From Coriaria nepalensis (Eukaryota; Streptophyta; Magnoliopsida; Cucurbitales; Coriariaceae), in assembly GCA_027186245.1 (NCBI GenBank), contig CP114481.1:40207501-40271500 (forward strand): DNA of 64,000 nt, given 5' to 3'. Positions 50,140 through 63,544 of this stretch are shown in pieces. Position numbers and translations under genes: made by a program. Position 1 is the stretch's first letter, and each line of letters opens with the position of its first letter. The notes under the pieces were generated by a model. It was not told where the DNA came from, ran no database searches, and saw nothing but the letters and a program-made list of their open reading frames with translations.

Positions 50140-53100
50140 AATTCTAGTTTTGCACTACAGAGACAACTTCTGTGCATAACTTGTAAATGATCATTGCAAG
50201 GAAAGTGTGCATTCGTTTAACCTTAAAATCATTTCAATGAGTCACTTCAAGTCAATAACTTATTTCAAAGCAATTCGAACGAATTCTAGTTTTGCACTAC
50301 AGAGACAACTTCTGTGCATAACTTGCAAATGATCATTGCAAGGAAAGTGTGCATTCGTTTAAAATTAAAATCATTTCAATGAGTCATTTCAATTCAATAA
50401 CTTATGTCAAAGCAAGTCGAACGAATTCTAGTTTTGCACTACACACACAACTTTTGTGCGTAACTTGCAAATGATCATTGCAAGGAAAGTGTGCATTCGT
50501 TTAACCTTAAAATCATTTCAATGAGTCATTTCAATTCAATAACTTATTTCAAAGCAATTCGAACGAATTCTAGTTTTGCACTACAGAGACAACTTTTGTG
50601 CATAACTTGCAAATGATCATTGCAAGGAAAGTGTGCATTCGTTTAACCTTAAAATCATTTCTATGAGTCATTCCAAGTCAGTAACTTATTTCAAAGCAAT
50701 TCGAACGAATTCTAATTTTGCACTACAAACACAACTTTCGTGCATAACTTGCAAATGATCATTGCAAGGAAAGTGTGCATTCGTTTAACCTTAAAATCAT
50801 TTCAATGAGTCATTTCAAGTCAATAACTTATTTCAAAGCAATTCGAACGAATTCTAGTTTTGCACTACAGAGACAACTTCTGTGCATAACTTGCAAATGA
50901 TCATTGCAAGGAAAGTGTGCATTCGTTTAACCTTAAAATCATTTCAATGAGTCATTTCAAGTCAATAACTTATTTCAAAGCAATTCGAACGAATTCTAGT
51001 TTTGCACTACAGAGACAACTTTTGTGCATAACTTGCAAATGATCATTGCAAGGAAAGTGTGCATTCGTTTAACCTTAAAATCATTTCAATGAGTCATTTC
51101 AAGTCAATAACTTATTTCAAAGCAATTCGAACGAATTCTAGTTTTGCACTACAGAGACAACTTCTGTGCATAACTTGCAAATGATCATTGCAAGGAAAGT
51201 GTGCATTCGTTTAAAATTAAAATCATTTCAATGAGTCATTTCAAGTCAATAACTTATTTCAAAGCAAGTCGAACGAATTCTAGTTTTGCACTACAGAGAC
51301 AACTTTTGTGCATAACTTGCAAATGATCATTGCAAGGAAAGTGTGCATTCGTTTAACCTTAAAATCATTTCAATGAGTCATTTCAACTCAATAACTTATT
51401 TCAAAGCAAGTCGAACGTATTCTAGTTTTGCACTACAGACACAACTTTTGTGCATAACTTGCAAATGATCATTGCAAGGAAAGTGTGCATTCGTTTAACC
51501 TTAAAATCATTTCAATGAGTCATTTCAAGTCAATAACTTATTTCAAAGCAAGTCGAACGAATTCTAGTTTTCTACTACAAACACAACTTTTGTGCATAAC
51601 TTTCAAATGATCATTGCAAGGAAAGTGTGCATTCGTTTAACCTTAAAATCATTTCAATGAGTCATTTCAAGTCAATAACTTATTTCAAAGCAATTCGAAC
51701 GAATTCTAGTTTTGCACTACACACACAACTTTTGTGCATAACTTGCAAATGATCATTGCAAGGAAACTGTGCATTCGTTTAACCTTAAAATCATTTCAAT
51801 GAGTCATTTCAAGTCAATAACTTATGTCAAAGCAAGTCGAACGAATTCTAGTTTTCTACTACAAACACAACTTTTGTGGATAACTTGCAAATGATCATTG
51901 CAAGGAACGTGTGCATTCGTTTAACCTTACAATCATTTCAATGAGTCATTTCAAGTCAATAATTTATTTCAAAGCAAGTCGAACGTATTCTAGTTTTGCA
52001 CTACAGACACAACTTTTGTCCATAACTTGCAAATGATCATTGCAAGGAAAGTGTGCATTCGTTTAACCTTAAAATCATTTCAATGAGTCATTTCAAGTCA
52101 ATAACTTATTTCAAAGCAAGTCGAACGAATTCAAGTTTTGCACTACAGACACAACTTTTGCGCATAACTTGCAAATGATCATTGCAAGGAAAGTGTGCAT
52201 TCGTTTAACCTTAAAATCATTTCTATGAGTCATTCCAAGTCAGTAACTTATTTCAAAGCAATTCGAACGAATTCTAATTTTGCACTACAAACACAACTTT
52301 TGTGCATAACTTGCAAATGATCATTGCAAGGAAAGTGTGCATTCGTTTAACCTTAAAATCATTTTAATGAGACATTTCAAGTCAATAACTTATTTCAAAG
52401 CAAGTCGAACGAATTCTAATTTTGCACTACAGACACAACTTTTGCGCATAACTTGCAAATGATCATTGCAAGGAAAGTGTGCATTCGTTTAACCTTAAAA
52501 TCATTTCAATGAGTCATTTCAAGTCAATAACTTATTTCAAAGCAATTCGAACGAATTCTAGTTTTGCACTACAGAGACAACTTTTGTGCATAACTTGCAA
52601 ATGATCATTGCAAGGAAAGTGTGCATTCGTTTAAAATTAAAATCATTTCTATGAGTCCTTTCAAGTCAATAACTTATTTCGAAGTAAGTCGAACGAATTC
52701 TAGTTTTGCACTACAGACATAACTTTTGTGCATAACTTGCAAATGATCATTGCAAGGAAAGTGTGCATTCGTTTAACCTTAAAATCATTTCAATGAGTCA
52801 CTTCAAGTCAATAACTTATTTCAAAGCAATTCGAACGAATTCTAGTTTTGCACTACAGAGACAACTTCTGTGCATAACTTGCAAATGATCATTGCAAGGA
52901 AAGTGTGCATTCGTTTAAAATTAAAATCATTTCAATGAGTCATTTCAAGTCAATAACTTATGTCAAAGCAAGTCGAACGAATTCTAGTTTTCTACTACAA
53001 ACACAACTTTTGTGCATAACTTGCAAATGATCATTGCAAGGAAAGTGTGCATTCGTTTAACCTTAAAATCATTTCAATGAGTCATTTCAAGTCAATAACT

Positions 53101-54880
53101 TATTTCAAAGCAAGTCGAACGTATTCTAGTTTTGCACTACAGACACAACTTTTGTGCATAACATGCAAATGATCATTGCAAGGAAAGTGTGCATTCGTTT
53201 AACCTTAAAATCATTTCAATGAGTCATTTCAAGTCAATAACTTATGTCAAAGCAAGTCGAACGAATTCTAGTTTTGCACTACACACACAACTTTTGTGCG
53301 TAACTTGCAAATGATCATTGCAAGGAAAGTGTGCATTCGTTTAACCTTAAAATCATTTCAATGAGTCATTTCAATTCAATAACTTATGTCAAAGCAAGTC
53401 GAACGAATTCTAGTTTTGCACTACACACACAACTTTTGTGCATAACTTGCAAATGATCATTGCAAGGAAACTGTGCATTCGTTTAACCTTAAAATCATTT
53501 CAATGAGTCATTTCAAGTCAATAACTTATGTCAAAGCAAGTCGAACGAATTCTAGTTTTCTACTACAAACACAACTTTTGTGGATAACTTGCAAATGATC
53601 ATTGCAAGGAAAGTGTGCATTCGTTTAACCTTAAAATCATTTCTATGAGTCATTCCAAGTCAGTAACTTATTTCAAAGCAATTCGAACGAATTCTAATTT
53701 TGCACTACAAACACAACTTTTGTGCATAACTTGCAAATGATCATTGCAAGGAAAGTGTGCATTCGTTTAACCTTAAAATCATTTCAATGAGTCATTTCAA
53801 CTCAATACCTTATGCCAAAGCAAGTCGAACGAATTCTAGTTTTGCACTACACACACAACTTTTGTGCATAACTTGCAACTGATCATTGCATGGAAAGTGT
53901 GCATTCGTTTAACCTTAAAATCATTTCAATGAGTCATTTCAAGTCAGTAACTTATGTCAAAGCAAGTCGAACGAATTCTAGTTTTGCACTACACACACAA
54001 CTTTTGTGCATAACTTGCAAATGATCATGGCAAGGAAAGTGTGCATTCGTTTAACCATAAAATCATTTCAATGAGTCATTTCAAGTCAATAACTTATGTC
54101 AAAGCAAGTCGAACGAATTCTAGTTTTGCACTACACACACAACTTTCGTGCATAACTTGCAAATGATCATTGCAAGGAAAGTGTGCATTCGTTTAACCTT
54201 AAAATCATTTCAATGAGTCAATTCAAGTCAATAACTTATTTCAAAGCAAGTCGAACGAATTCTAGTTTTGCACTACAGACACAACTTTTGCGCATAACTT
54301 GCAAATGATCATTGCAAGGAAAGTGTGCATTCGTTTAACCTTAAAATCATTTCAATGAGTCATTCGAAGTCAATAACTTATTTCAAAGCAATTCGAACGA
54401 ATTCTAATTTTGCACTACAAACACAACTTTTGTGGATAACTTGCAAATGATCATTGCAAGGAAAGTGTGCATTCGTTTAACCTTAAAATGATTTTAATGA
54501 GTCATTTCAAGTCAATAACTTATTTCAAAGGAACTCGAACGTATTCTAGTTTTGCACTACAGACACAACTTTTGTGCATAACTTGCAAATGATCATTGCA
54601 AGGAAAGTGTGCATTCGTTTAACCTTAAAATCATTTCAATGAGTCATTTCAAGTCAATAACTTATTTCAAAGCAAGTCGAACGAATTCTAATTGCGCACT
54701 ACAGACACAACTTTTGCGCATAACTTGCAAATGATCATTGCAAGGAAAGTGTGCATTCGTTTAACCTTAAAATCATTTCAATGAGTCATTTCAAGTCAAT
54801 AACTTATTTCAAAGCAATTCGAACGAATTCTAGTTTTGCACTACAGACACAAAATTTTGTGCATAACTTGCAAATGATCA
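50140..54880 (+). repeat. Mixed satellite stretch
   Basis: The array continues in register and includes the second copy of the 44129-45691 segment. After 52223 the order begins to resemble the right-hand HOR block: the CCTTATGCCAAAG monomer near 53807 with CAACTGATCATTGCATGG at 53876 recurs at 56574 (19 monomers on) and 59841 (23 monomers further). Part of this stretch is therefore a shorter version of the unit that follows. A GTGCGTAAC variant and a GAATTCTAATTGCGC variant also first appear here. No gene is present. Confidence 0.8.
50661..52223 (+). repeat. 11-monomer segment, copy 2 (pair at 44129)
   Basis: This is the dispersed copy of 44129-45691, separated by the 12-monomer block and its flanks. 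A non-adjacent duplication inside a satellite array is expected if a longer HOR once spanned both and was later interrupted by new local amplification. Confidence 0.83.
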
Positions 54881-57800
54881 TTCAAGGAAATTGTGCATTC
54901 GTTTAAAATTAAAATCATTTCAATGAGTCCTTTCAAGTCAATAACTTATTTCGAAGTAAGTCGAACGAATTCTAGTTTTGCACTACAGACATAACTTTTG
55001 TGCATAACTTGCAAATGATCATTGCAAGGAAAGTGTGCATTCGTTTAACCTTAAAATCATTTCACTGAGTCACTTCAAGTCAATAACTTATTTCAAAGCA
55101 ATTCGAACGAATTCTAGTTTTGCACTACAGAGACAACTTCTGTGCATAACTTGCAAATGATCATTGCAAGGAAAGTGTGCATTCGTTTAAAATTAAAATC
55201 ATTTCAATGAGTCATTTCAAGTCAATAACTTATGTCAAAGCAAGTCGAACGAATTCTAGTTTTCTACTACAAACACAACTTTTGTGCATAACTTGCAAAT
55301 GATCATTGCAAGGAAAGTGTGCATTCGTTTAACCTTAAAATCATTTCAATGAGTCATTTCAAGTCAATAACTTATTTCAAAGCAAGTCGAACGTATTCTA
55401 GTTTTGCACTACAGACACAACTTTTGTGCATAACATGCAAATGATCGTTGCAAGGAAAGTGTGCATTCGTTTAACCTTAAAATCATTTCAATGAGTCATT
55501 TCAAGTCAATAACTTATGTCAAAGCAAGTCGAACGAATTCTAGTTTTGCACTACACACACAACTTTTGTGCGTAACTTGCAAATGATCATTGCAAGGAAA
55601 GTGTGCATTCGTTTAACCTTAAAATCATTTCAATGAGTCATTTCAATTCAATAACTTATGTCAAAGCAAGTCGAACGAATTCTAGTTTTGCACTACACAC
55701 ACAACTTTTGTGCATAACTTGCAAATGATCATTGCAAGGAAACTGTGCATTCGTTTAACCTTAAAATCATTTCAATGAGTCATTTCAAGTCAATAACTTA
55801 TGTCAAAGCAAGTCGAACGAATTCTAGTTTTCTACTACAAACACAACTTTTGTGGATAACTTGCAAATGATCATTGCAAGGAAAGTGTGCATTCGTTTAA
55901 CCTTAAAATCATTTCAATGAGTCATTTCAAGTCAATAACTTATTTCAAAGCAAGTCGAACGTATTCTAGTTTTGCACTACAGACACAACTTTTGTGCATA
56001 ACTTCCAAATGATCATTGCAATGAAAGTGTGCATTCGTTTAACCTTAAAATCATTTCAATGAGTCATTTCAACTCAATAACTTATGCCAAAGCAAGTCGA
56101 ACGAATTCTAGTTTTGCACTACACACACAACTTTTGTGCATAACTTGCAAATGATCATTGCAAGGAAACTGTGCATTCGTTTAACCTTAAAATCATTTCA
56201 ATGAGTCATTTCAAGTCAATAACTTATGTCAAAGCAAGTCGAACGAATTCTAGTTTTCTACTACAAACACAACTTTTGTGGATAACTTGCAAATGATCAT
56301 TGCAAGGAAAGTGTGCATTCGTTTAACCTTAAAATCATTTCTATGAGTCATTCCAAGTCAGTAACTTATTTCAAAGCAATTCGAACGAATTCTAATTTTG
56401 CACTACAAACACAACTTTTGTGCATAACTTGCAAATGATCATTGCAAGGAAAGTGTGCATTCGTTTAACCTTAAAATCATTTCAATGAGTCATTTCAACT
56501 CAATACCTTATGCCAAAGCAAGTCGAACGAATTCTAGTTTTGCACTACACACACAACTTTTGTGCATAACTTGCAACTGATCATTGCATGGAAAGTGTGC
56601 ATTCGTTTAACCTTAAAATCATTTCAATGAGTCATTTCAAGTCAGTAACTTATGTCAAAGCAAGTCGAACGAATTCTAGTTTTGCACTACACACACAACT
56701 TTTGTGCATAACTTGCAAATGATCATGGCAAGGAAAGTGTGCATTCGTTTAACCATAAAATCATTTCAATGAGTCATTTCAAGTCAATAACTTATGTCAA
56801 AGCAAGTCGAACGAATTCTAGTTTTGCACTACACACACAACTTTTGTGCATAACTTGCAAATGATCATTGCAAGGAAAGTGTGCTTTCGTTTAACCTTAA
56901 AATCATTTCAATGAGTCATTTCAAGTCAATAACTTATGTCAAAGCAAGTCGAACGAATTCTAGTTTTCTACTACAAACACAACTTTTGTGCATAACTTGC
57001 AAATGATCATTGCAAGGAAAGTGTGCATTCGTTTAACCTTAAAATCATTTCAATGAGTCATTTCAAGTCAATAACTTATTTCATAGCAAGTCGAACGTAT
57101 TCTAGTTTTGCACTACAGACACAAAATTTTGTGCATAACCTGCAAATGATCATTGCAAGGAAAGTGTGCATTCGTTTAACCTTAAAATCATTTCAATGAG
57201 TCATTTCAAGTCAATAACTTATTTCAAAGCAATTCGAACGAATTCTAGTTTTGCACTACAGAGACAACTTTTGTGCATAACTTGCAAATGATCATTGCAA
57301 GGAAAGTGTGCATTCGTTTAACCTTAAAATCATTTCAATGAGTCATTTCAAGTCAATAACTTATTTCAAAGCAAGTCGAACGAATTCTAGTTTTGCACTA
57401 CATACACAACTTTTGCGCATAACTTGCAAATGATCATTGCAAGGAAAGTGTGCATTCGTTTAACCTTAAAATCATTTCAATGAGTCATTCGAAGTCAATA
57501 ACTTATTTCAAAGCAATTCGAACGAATTCTAATTTTGCACTACAAACACAACTTTTGTGGATAACTTGCAAATGATCATTGCAAGGAAAGTGTGCATTCG
57601 TTTAACCTTAAAATGATTTTAATGAGTCATTTCAAGTCAATAACTTATTTCAAAGGAAGTCGAACGTATTCTAGTTTTGCACTACAGACACAACTTTTGT
57701 GCATAACTTGCAAATGATCATTGCAAGGAAAGTGTGCATTCGTTTAACCTTAAAATCATTTCAATGAGTCATTTCAAGTCAATAACTTATTTCAAAGCAA

Positions 57801-58147
57801 GTCGAACGAATTCTAATTGCGCACTACAGACACAACTTTTGCGCATAACTTGCAAATGATCATTGCAAGGAAAGTGTGCATTCGTTTAACCTTAAAATCA
57901 TTTCAATGAGTCATTTCAAGTCAATAACTTATGTCAAAGCAAGTCGAACGAATTCTAGTTTTGCACTACACACACAACTTTTGTGCGTAACTTGCAAATG
58001 ATCATTGCAAGGAAAGTGTGCATTCGTTTAACCTTAAAATCATTTCAATGAGTCATTTCAAGTCAATAACTTATTTCAAAGCAATTCGAACGAATTCTAG
58101 TTTTGCACTACAGACACAAAATTTTGTGCATAACTTGCAAATGATCA
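54881..58147 (+). repeat. 23-monomer HOR, right block copy 1 (3267 bp)
   Basis: Phase is set by the GATCATTCAAGGAAATTG deletion allele, seen at 54881, 58148 and 61273. The rare ATGATCGTTGC marker is at 55441 and 58708, a 3267-bp offset. The unit contains the GCATAACCTGC palindrome monomer near 57120 and an extra GTGCGTAAC monomer near 57945-58086 that the next copy lacks. It has the same length as the 17476-27276 unit, but its monomer content is different. Confidence 0.85.
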
Positions 58148-61100
58148 TTCAAGGAAATTGTGCATTCGTTTAAAATTAAAATCATTTCAATGAGTCCTTT
58201 CAAGTCAATAACTTATTTCGAAGTAAGTCGAACGAATTCTAGTTTTGCACTACAGACATAACTTTTGTGCATAACTTGCAAATGATCATTGCAAGGAAAG
58301 TGTGCATTCGTTTAACCTTAAAATCATTTCAATGAGTCACTTCAAGTCAATAACTTATTTCAAAGCAATTCGAACGAATTCTAGTTTTGCACTACAGAGA
58401 CAACTTCTGTGCATAACTTGCAAATGATCATTGCAAGGAAAGTGTGCATTCGTTTAAAATTAAAATCATTTCAATGAGTCATTTCAAGTCAATAACTTAT
58501 GTCAAAGCAAGTCGAACGAATTCTAGTTTTCTACTACAAACACAACTTTTGTGCATAACTTGCAAATGATCATTGCAAGGAAAGTGTGCATTCGTTTAAC
58601 CTTAAAATCATTTCAATGAGTCATTTCAAGTCAATAACTTATTTCAAAGCAAGTCGAACGTATTCTAGTTTTGCACTACAGACACAACTTTTGTGCATAA
58701 CATGCAAATGATCGTTGCAAGGAAAGTGTGCATTCGTTTAACCTTAAAATCATTTCAATGAGTCATTTCAAGTCAATAACTTATGTCAAAGCAAGTCGAA
58801 CGAATTCTAGTTTTGCACTACACACACAACTTTTGTGCGTAACTTGCAAATGATCATTGCAAGGAAAGTGTGCATTCGTTTAACCTTAAAATCATTTCAA
58901 TGAGTCATTTCAATTCAATAACTTATGTCAAAGCAAGTCGAACGAATTCTAGTTTTGCACTACACACACAACTTTTGTGCATAACTTGCAAATGATCATT
59001 GCAAGGAAACTGTGCATTCGTTTAACCTTAAAATCATTTCAATGAGTCATTTCAAGTCAATAACTTATGTCAAAGCAAGTCGAACGAATTCTAGTTTTCT
59101 ACTACAAACACAACTTTTGTGGATAACTTGCAAATGATCATTGCAAGGAAAGTGTGCATTCGTTTAACCTTAAAATCATTTCAATGAGTCATTTCAAGTC
59201 AATAACTTATTTCAAAGCAAGTAGAACGTATTCTAGTTTTGCACTACAGACACAACTTTTGTGCATAACTTCCAAATGATCATTGCAATGAAAGTGTGCA
59301 TTCGTTTAACCTTAAAATCATTTCAATGAGTCATTTCAACTCAATAACTTATGCCAAAGCAAGTCGAACGAATTCTAGTTTTGCACTACACACACAACTT
59401 TTGTGCATAACTTGCAAATGATCATTGCAAGGAAACTGTGCATTCGTTTAACCTTAAAATCATTTCAATGAGTCATTTCAAGTCAATAACTTATGTCAAA
59501 GCAAGTCGAACGAATTCTAGTTTTCTACTACAAACACAACTTTTGTGGATAACTTGCAAATGATCATTGCAAGGAAAGTGTGCATTCGTTTAACCTTAAA
59601 ATCATTTCTATGAGTCATTCCAAGTCAGTAACTTATTTCAAAGCAATTCGAACGAATTCTAATTTTGCACTACAAACACAACTTTTGTGCATAACTTGCA
59701 AATGATCATTGCAAGGAAAGTGTGCATTCGTTTAACCTTAAAATCATTTCAATGAGTCATTTCAACTCAATACCTTATGCCAAAGCAAGTTGAACGAATT
59801 CTAGTTTTGCACTACACACACAACTTTTGTGCATAACTTGCAACTGATCATTGCATGGAAAGTGTGCATTCGTTTAACCTTAAAATCATTTCAATGAGTC
59901 ATTTCAAGTCAGTAACTTATGTCAAAGCAAGTCGAACGAATTCTAGTTTTGCACTACACACACAACTTTTGTGCATAACTTGCAAATGATCATGGCAAGG
60001 AAAGTGTGCATTCGTTTAACCATAAAATCATTTCAATGAGTCATTTCAAGTCAATAACTTATGTCAAAGCAAGTCGAACGAATTCTAGTTTTGCACTACA
60101 CACACAACTTTTGTGCATAACTTGCAAATGATCATTGCAAGGAAAGTGTGCTTTCGTTTAACCTTAAAATCATTTCAATGAGTCATTTCAAGTCAATAAC
60201 TTATGTCAAAGCAAGTCGAACGAATTCTAGTTTTCTACTACAAACACAACTTTTGTGCATAACTTGCAAATGATCATTGCAAGGAAAGTGTGCATTCGTT
60301 TAACCTTAAAATCATTTCAATGAGTCATTTCAAGTCAATAACTTATTTCATAGCAAGTCGAACGTATTCTAGTTTTGCACTACAGACACAAAATTTTGTG
60401 CATAACCTGCAAATGATCATTGCAAGGAAAGTGTGCATTCGTTTAACCTTAAAATCATTTCAATGAGTCATTTCAAGTCAATAACTTATTTCAAAGCAAT
60501 TCGAACGAATTCTAGTTTTGCACTACAGAGACAACTTTTGTGCATAACTTGCAAATGATCATTGCAAGGAAAGTGTGCATTCGTTTAACCTTAAAATCAT
60601 TTCAATGAGTCATTTCAAGTCAATAACTTATTTCAAAGCAAGTCGAACGAATTCTAGTTTTGCACTACATACACAACTTTTGCGCATAACTTGCAAATGA
60701 TCATTGCAAGGAAAGTGTGCATTCGTTTAACCTTAAAATCATTTCAATGAGTCATTCGAAGTCAATAACTTATTTCAAAGCAATTCGAACGAATTCTAAT
60801 TTTGCACTACAAACACAACTTTTGTGGATAACTTGCAAATGATCATTGCAAGGAAAGTGTGCATTCGTTTAACCTTAAAATGATTTTAATGAGTCATTTC
60901 AAGTCAATAACTTATTTCAAAGGAAGTCGAACGTATTCTAGTTTTGCACTACAGACACAACTTTTGTGCATAACTTGCAAATGATCATTGCAAGGAAAGT
61001 GTGCATTCGTTTAACCTTAAAATCATTTCAATGAGTCATTTCAAGTCAATAACTTATTTCAAAGCAAGTCGAACGAATTCTAATTGCGCACTACAGACAC

Positions 61101-61272
61101 AACTTTTGCGCATAACTTGCAAATGATCATTGCAAGGAAAGTGTGCATTCGTTTAACCTTAAAATCATTTCAATGAGTCATTTCAAGTCAATAACTTATT
61201 TCAAAGCAATTCGAACGAATTCTAGTTTTGCACTACAGACACAAAATTTTGTGCATAACTTGCAAATGATCA
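58148..61272 (+). repeat. 22-monomer HOR, right block copy 2 (3125 bp)
   Basis: This copy is collinear with the preceding one (markers at 58708, 59840, 60390 and 60753) but lacks one monomer near its end, so it is 142 bp shorter. It shows a few private changes such as AAGTAGAACG near 59220 and AAGTTGAACG near 59788. Confidence 0.85.
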
Positions 61273-62408
61273 TTCAAGGAAATTGTGCATTCGTTTAAAA
61301 TTAAAATCATTTCAATGAGTCCTTTCAAGTCAATAACTTATTTCGAAGTAAGTCGAACGAATTCTAGTTTTGCACTACAGACATAACTTTTGTGCATAAC
61401 TTCCAAATGATCATTGCAAGGAAAGTGTGCATTCGTTTAACCTTAAAATCATTTCAATGAGTCACTTCAAGTCAATAACTTATTTCAAAGCAATTCGAAC
61501 GAATTCTAGTTTTGCACTACAGAGACAACTTTTGTGCATAATTTGCAAATGATCATTGCAAGGAAAGTGTGCATTCGTTTAAAATTAAAATCACTTTAAT
61601 GAGTCATTTCAAGTCAATAACTTATGTCAAAGCAAGTCGAATGAATTCTAGTTTTCTACTACAAACACAACTTTTGTGCATAACTTGCAAATGATCATTG
61701 CAAGGAAACTGTGCATTCGTTTAACCTTAAAATCATTTCAATGAGTCATTTCAAGTCAATAACTTATGTCAAAGCAAGTCGAACGAATTCTAGTTTTCTA
61801 CTACAAACACAACTTTTGTGCATAACTTGCAAATGATCATTGCAAGGAAAGTGTGCATTCGTTTAACCTTAAAATCATTTCAATGAGTCATTTCAAGTCA
61901 ATAACTTATTTCAAAGCAAGTCGAACGTATTCTAGTTTTGCACTACAGACACAACTTTTGTGCATAACTTGCAAATGATCATTGCAAGGAAAGTGTGCAT
62001 TCGTTTAACCTTAAAATCATTTCAATGAGTCATTTCAATTCAATAACTTATGTCAAAGCAAGTCGAACGAATTCTAGTTTTGCACTACACACACAACTTT
62101 TGTGCATAACTTGCAAATGATCATTGCAAGGAAAGTGTGCATTCGTTTAACCTTAAAATCATTTCAATGAGTCATTTCAAGTCAATAACTTATTTCAAAG
62201 CAAGTCGAACGAATTCTAATTTTGCACTACAGACACAACTTTTGCGCATAACTTGCAAATGATCATTGCAAGGAAAGTGTGCATTCATTTAACCTTAAAA
62301 TCATTTCAATGAGTCATTTCGAGTCAATAACTTATATCAAAGCAATTCGAACGAATTCTAGTTTTGCACTACAGACACAAAATTTTGTGCATAACTTGCA
62401 AATGATCA
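61273..62408 (+). repeat. 8-monomer unit (1136 bp), right end
   Basis: The interval between deletion-allele monomers at 61273 and 62409 is exactly eight monomers. It starts like the larger units (GTCCTTTC, TTATTTCGAAGTAAG, CAGACATAAC, AACTTCC) but jumps early to the closing monomers. It carries scattered private changes (GCATAATTTGC near 61540, AATCACTTTAATG near 61590, CGAATGAATTC near 61640, GCATTCATTTAAC near 62285), so it looks less homogenised than the blocks to its left. Confidence 0.8.
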
Positions 62409-63544
62409 TTCAAGGAAACTGTGCATTCGTTTAACCTTAAAATCATTTCAATGAGTCCTTTCAAGTCAATAACTTATTTCGAAGTAAGTCGAACGAATTC
62501 TAGTTTTGCACTACAGAAATAACTTTTGTGCATAACTTCCAAATGATCATTGCAAGGAAAGTGTGCATTCGTTTAACCTTAAAATCATTTCTATGAGTCA
62601 TTCCAAGTCAGTAACTTATTTCAAAGCAATGCGAACGAATTCTAATTTTGCACTACAAACACAACCTTTGTGCACAACTTGCAAATGATCATTGCATGGA
62701 AAGTGTGCATTCGTTTAACCTTAAAATCATTTCAATGAGTCATTCGAAGTCAATAACTTATTTCAAAGCAATTCGAACGAATTCTAATTTTGCACTACAA
62801 ACACAACTTTTGTGGATAACTTGCAAATGATCATTGCAAGGAAAGTGTGCATTCGTTTAACCTTAAAATCATTTCAATGAGTCATTTCAAGTCAATAACT
62901 TATTTCAAAGCAAGTCGAACGAATTCTAGTTTTGCACTACAGACACAACTTTTGCGCATAACTTGCAAATGATCATTGCAAGGAAAGTGTGCATTCGTTT
63001 AACCTTAAAATCATTTCAATGAGTCATTCGAAGTCAATAACTTATTTCAAAGCAAGTCGAACGAATTCTAATTTTGCACTACAAACACAACTTTTGTGGA
63101 TAACTTGCAAATGATCATTGCAAGGAAAGTGTGCATTCGTTTAACCTTAAAATGATTTCAATGAGTCATTTCAAGTCAATAACTTATTTCAAAGGAAGTC
63201 GAACGTATTCTAGTTTTGCACTACAGACACAACTTTTGTGCATAACTTGCAAATGATCATTGCAAGGAAAGTGTGCATTCGTTTAACCTTAAAATCATTT
63301 CAATGAGTCATTTCAAGTCAATAACTTATTTCAAAGCAAGTCGAACGAATTCTAATTGCGCACTACAGACACAACTTTTGCGCATAACTTGCAAATGATC
63401 ATTGCAAGGAAAGTGTGCATTCGTTTAACCTTAAAATCATTTCAATGAGTCATTTCAAGTCAATAACTTATTTCAAAGCAATTCGAACGAATTCTAGTTT
63501 TGCACTACAGACACAAAATTTTGTGCATAACTTGCAAATGATCA
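62409..63544 (+). repeat. 8-monomer unit (1136 bp), second copy
   Basis: This unit has the same length and the same opening and closing markers as the previous one, but its middle differs: it contains two GTGGATAAC/TCATTCGAAG monomers. Private changes include CAGAAATAAC near 62515, GCAATGCGAACG near 62629 and GTGCACAAC near 62670. The last one removes a stop codon and creates a chance open frame of 60 codons at 62648-62830, which is not a gene. Confidence 0.78.

Noticed and set aside
62648..62830. 60-codon open frame starting at TTG
   Set aside because: It lies wholly inside two satellite monomers. It is open only because one T-to-C change (GTGCACAAC for GTGCATAAC near 62670) removes the usual TAA; it has no ATG at its start, no ribosome-binding or promoter context, and no recognisable domain.
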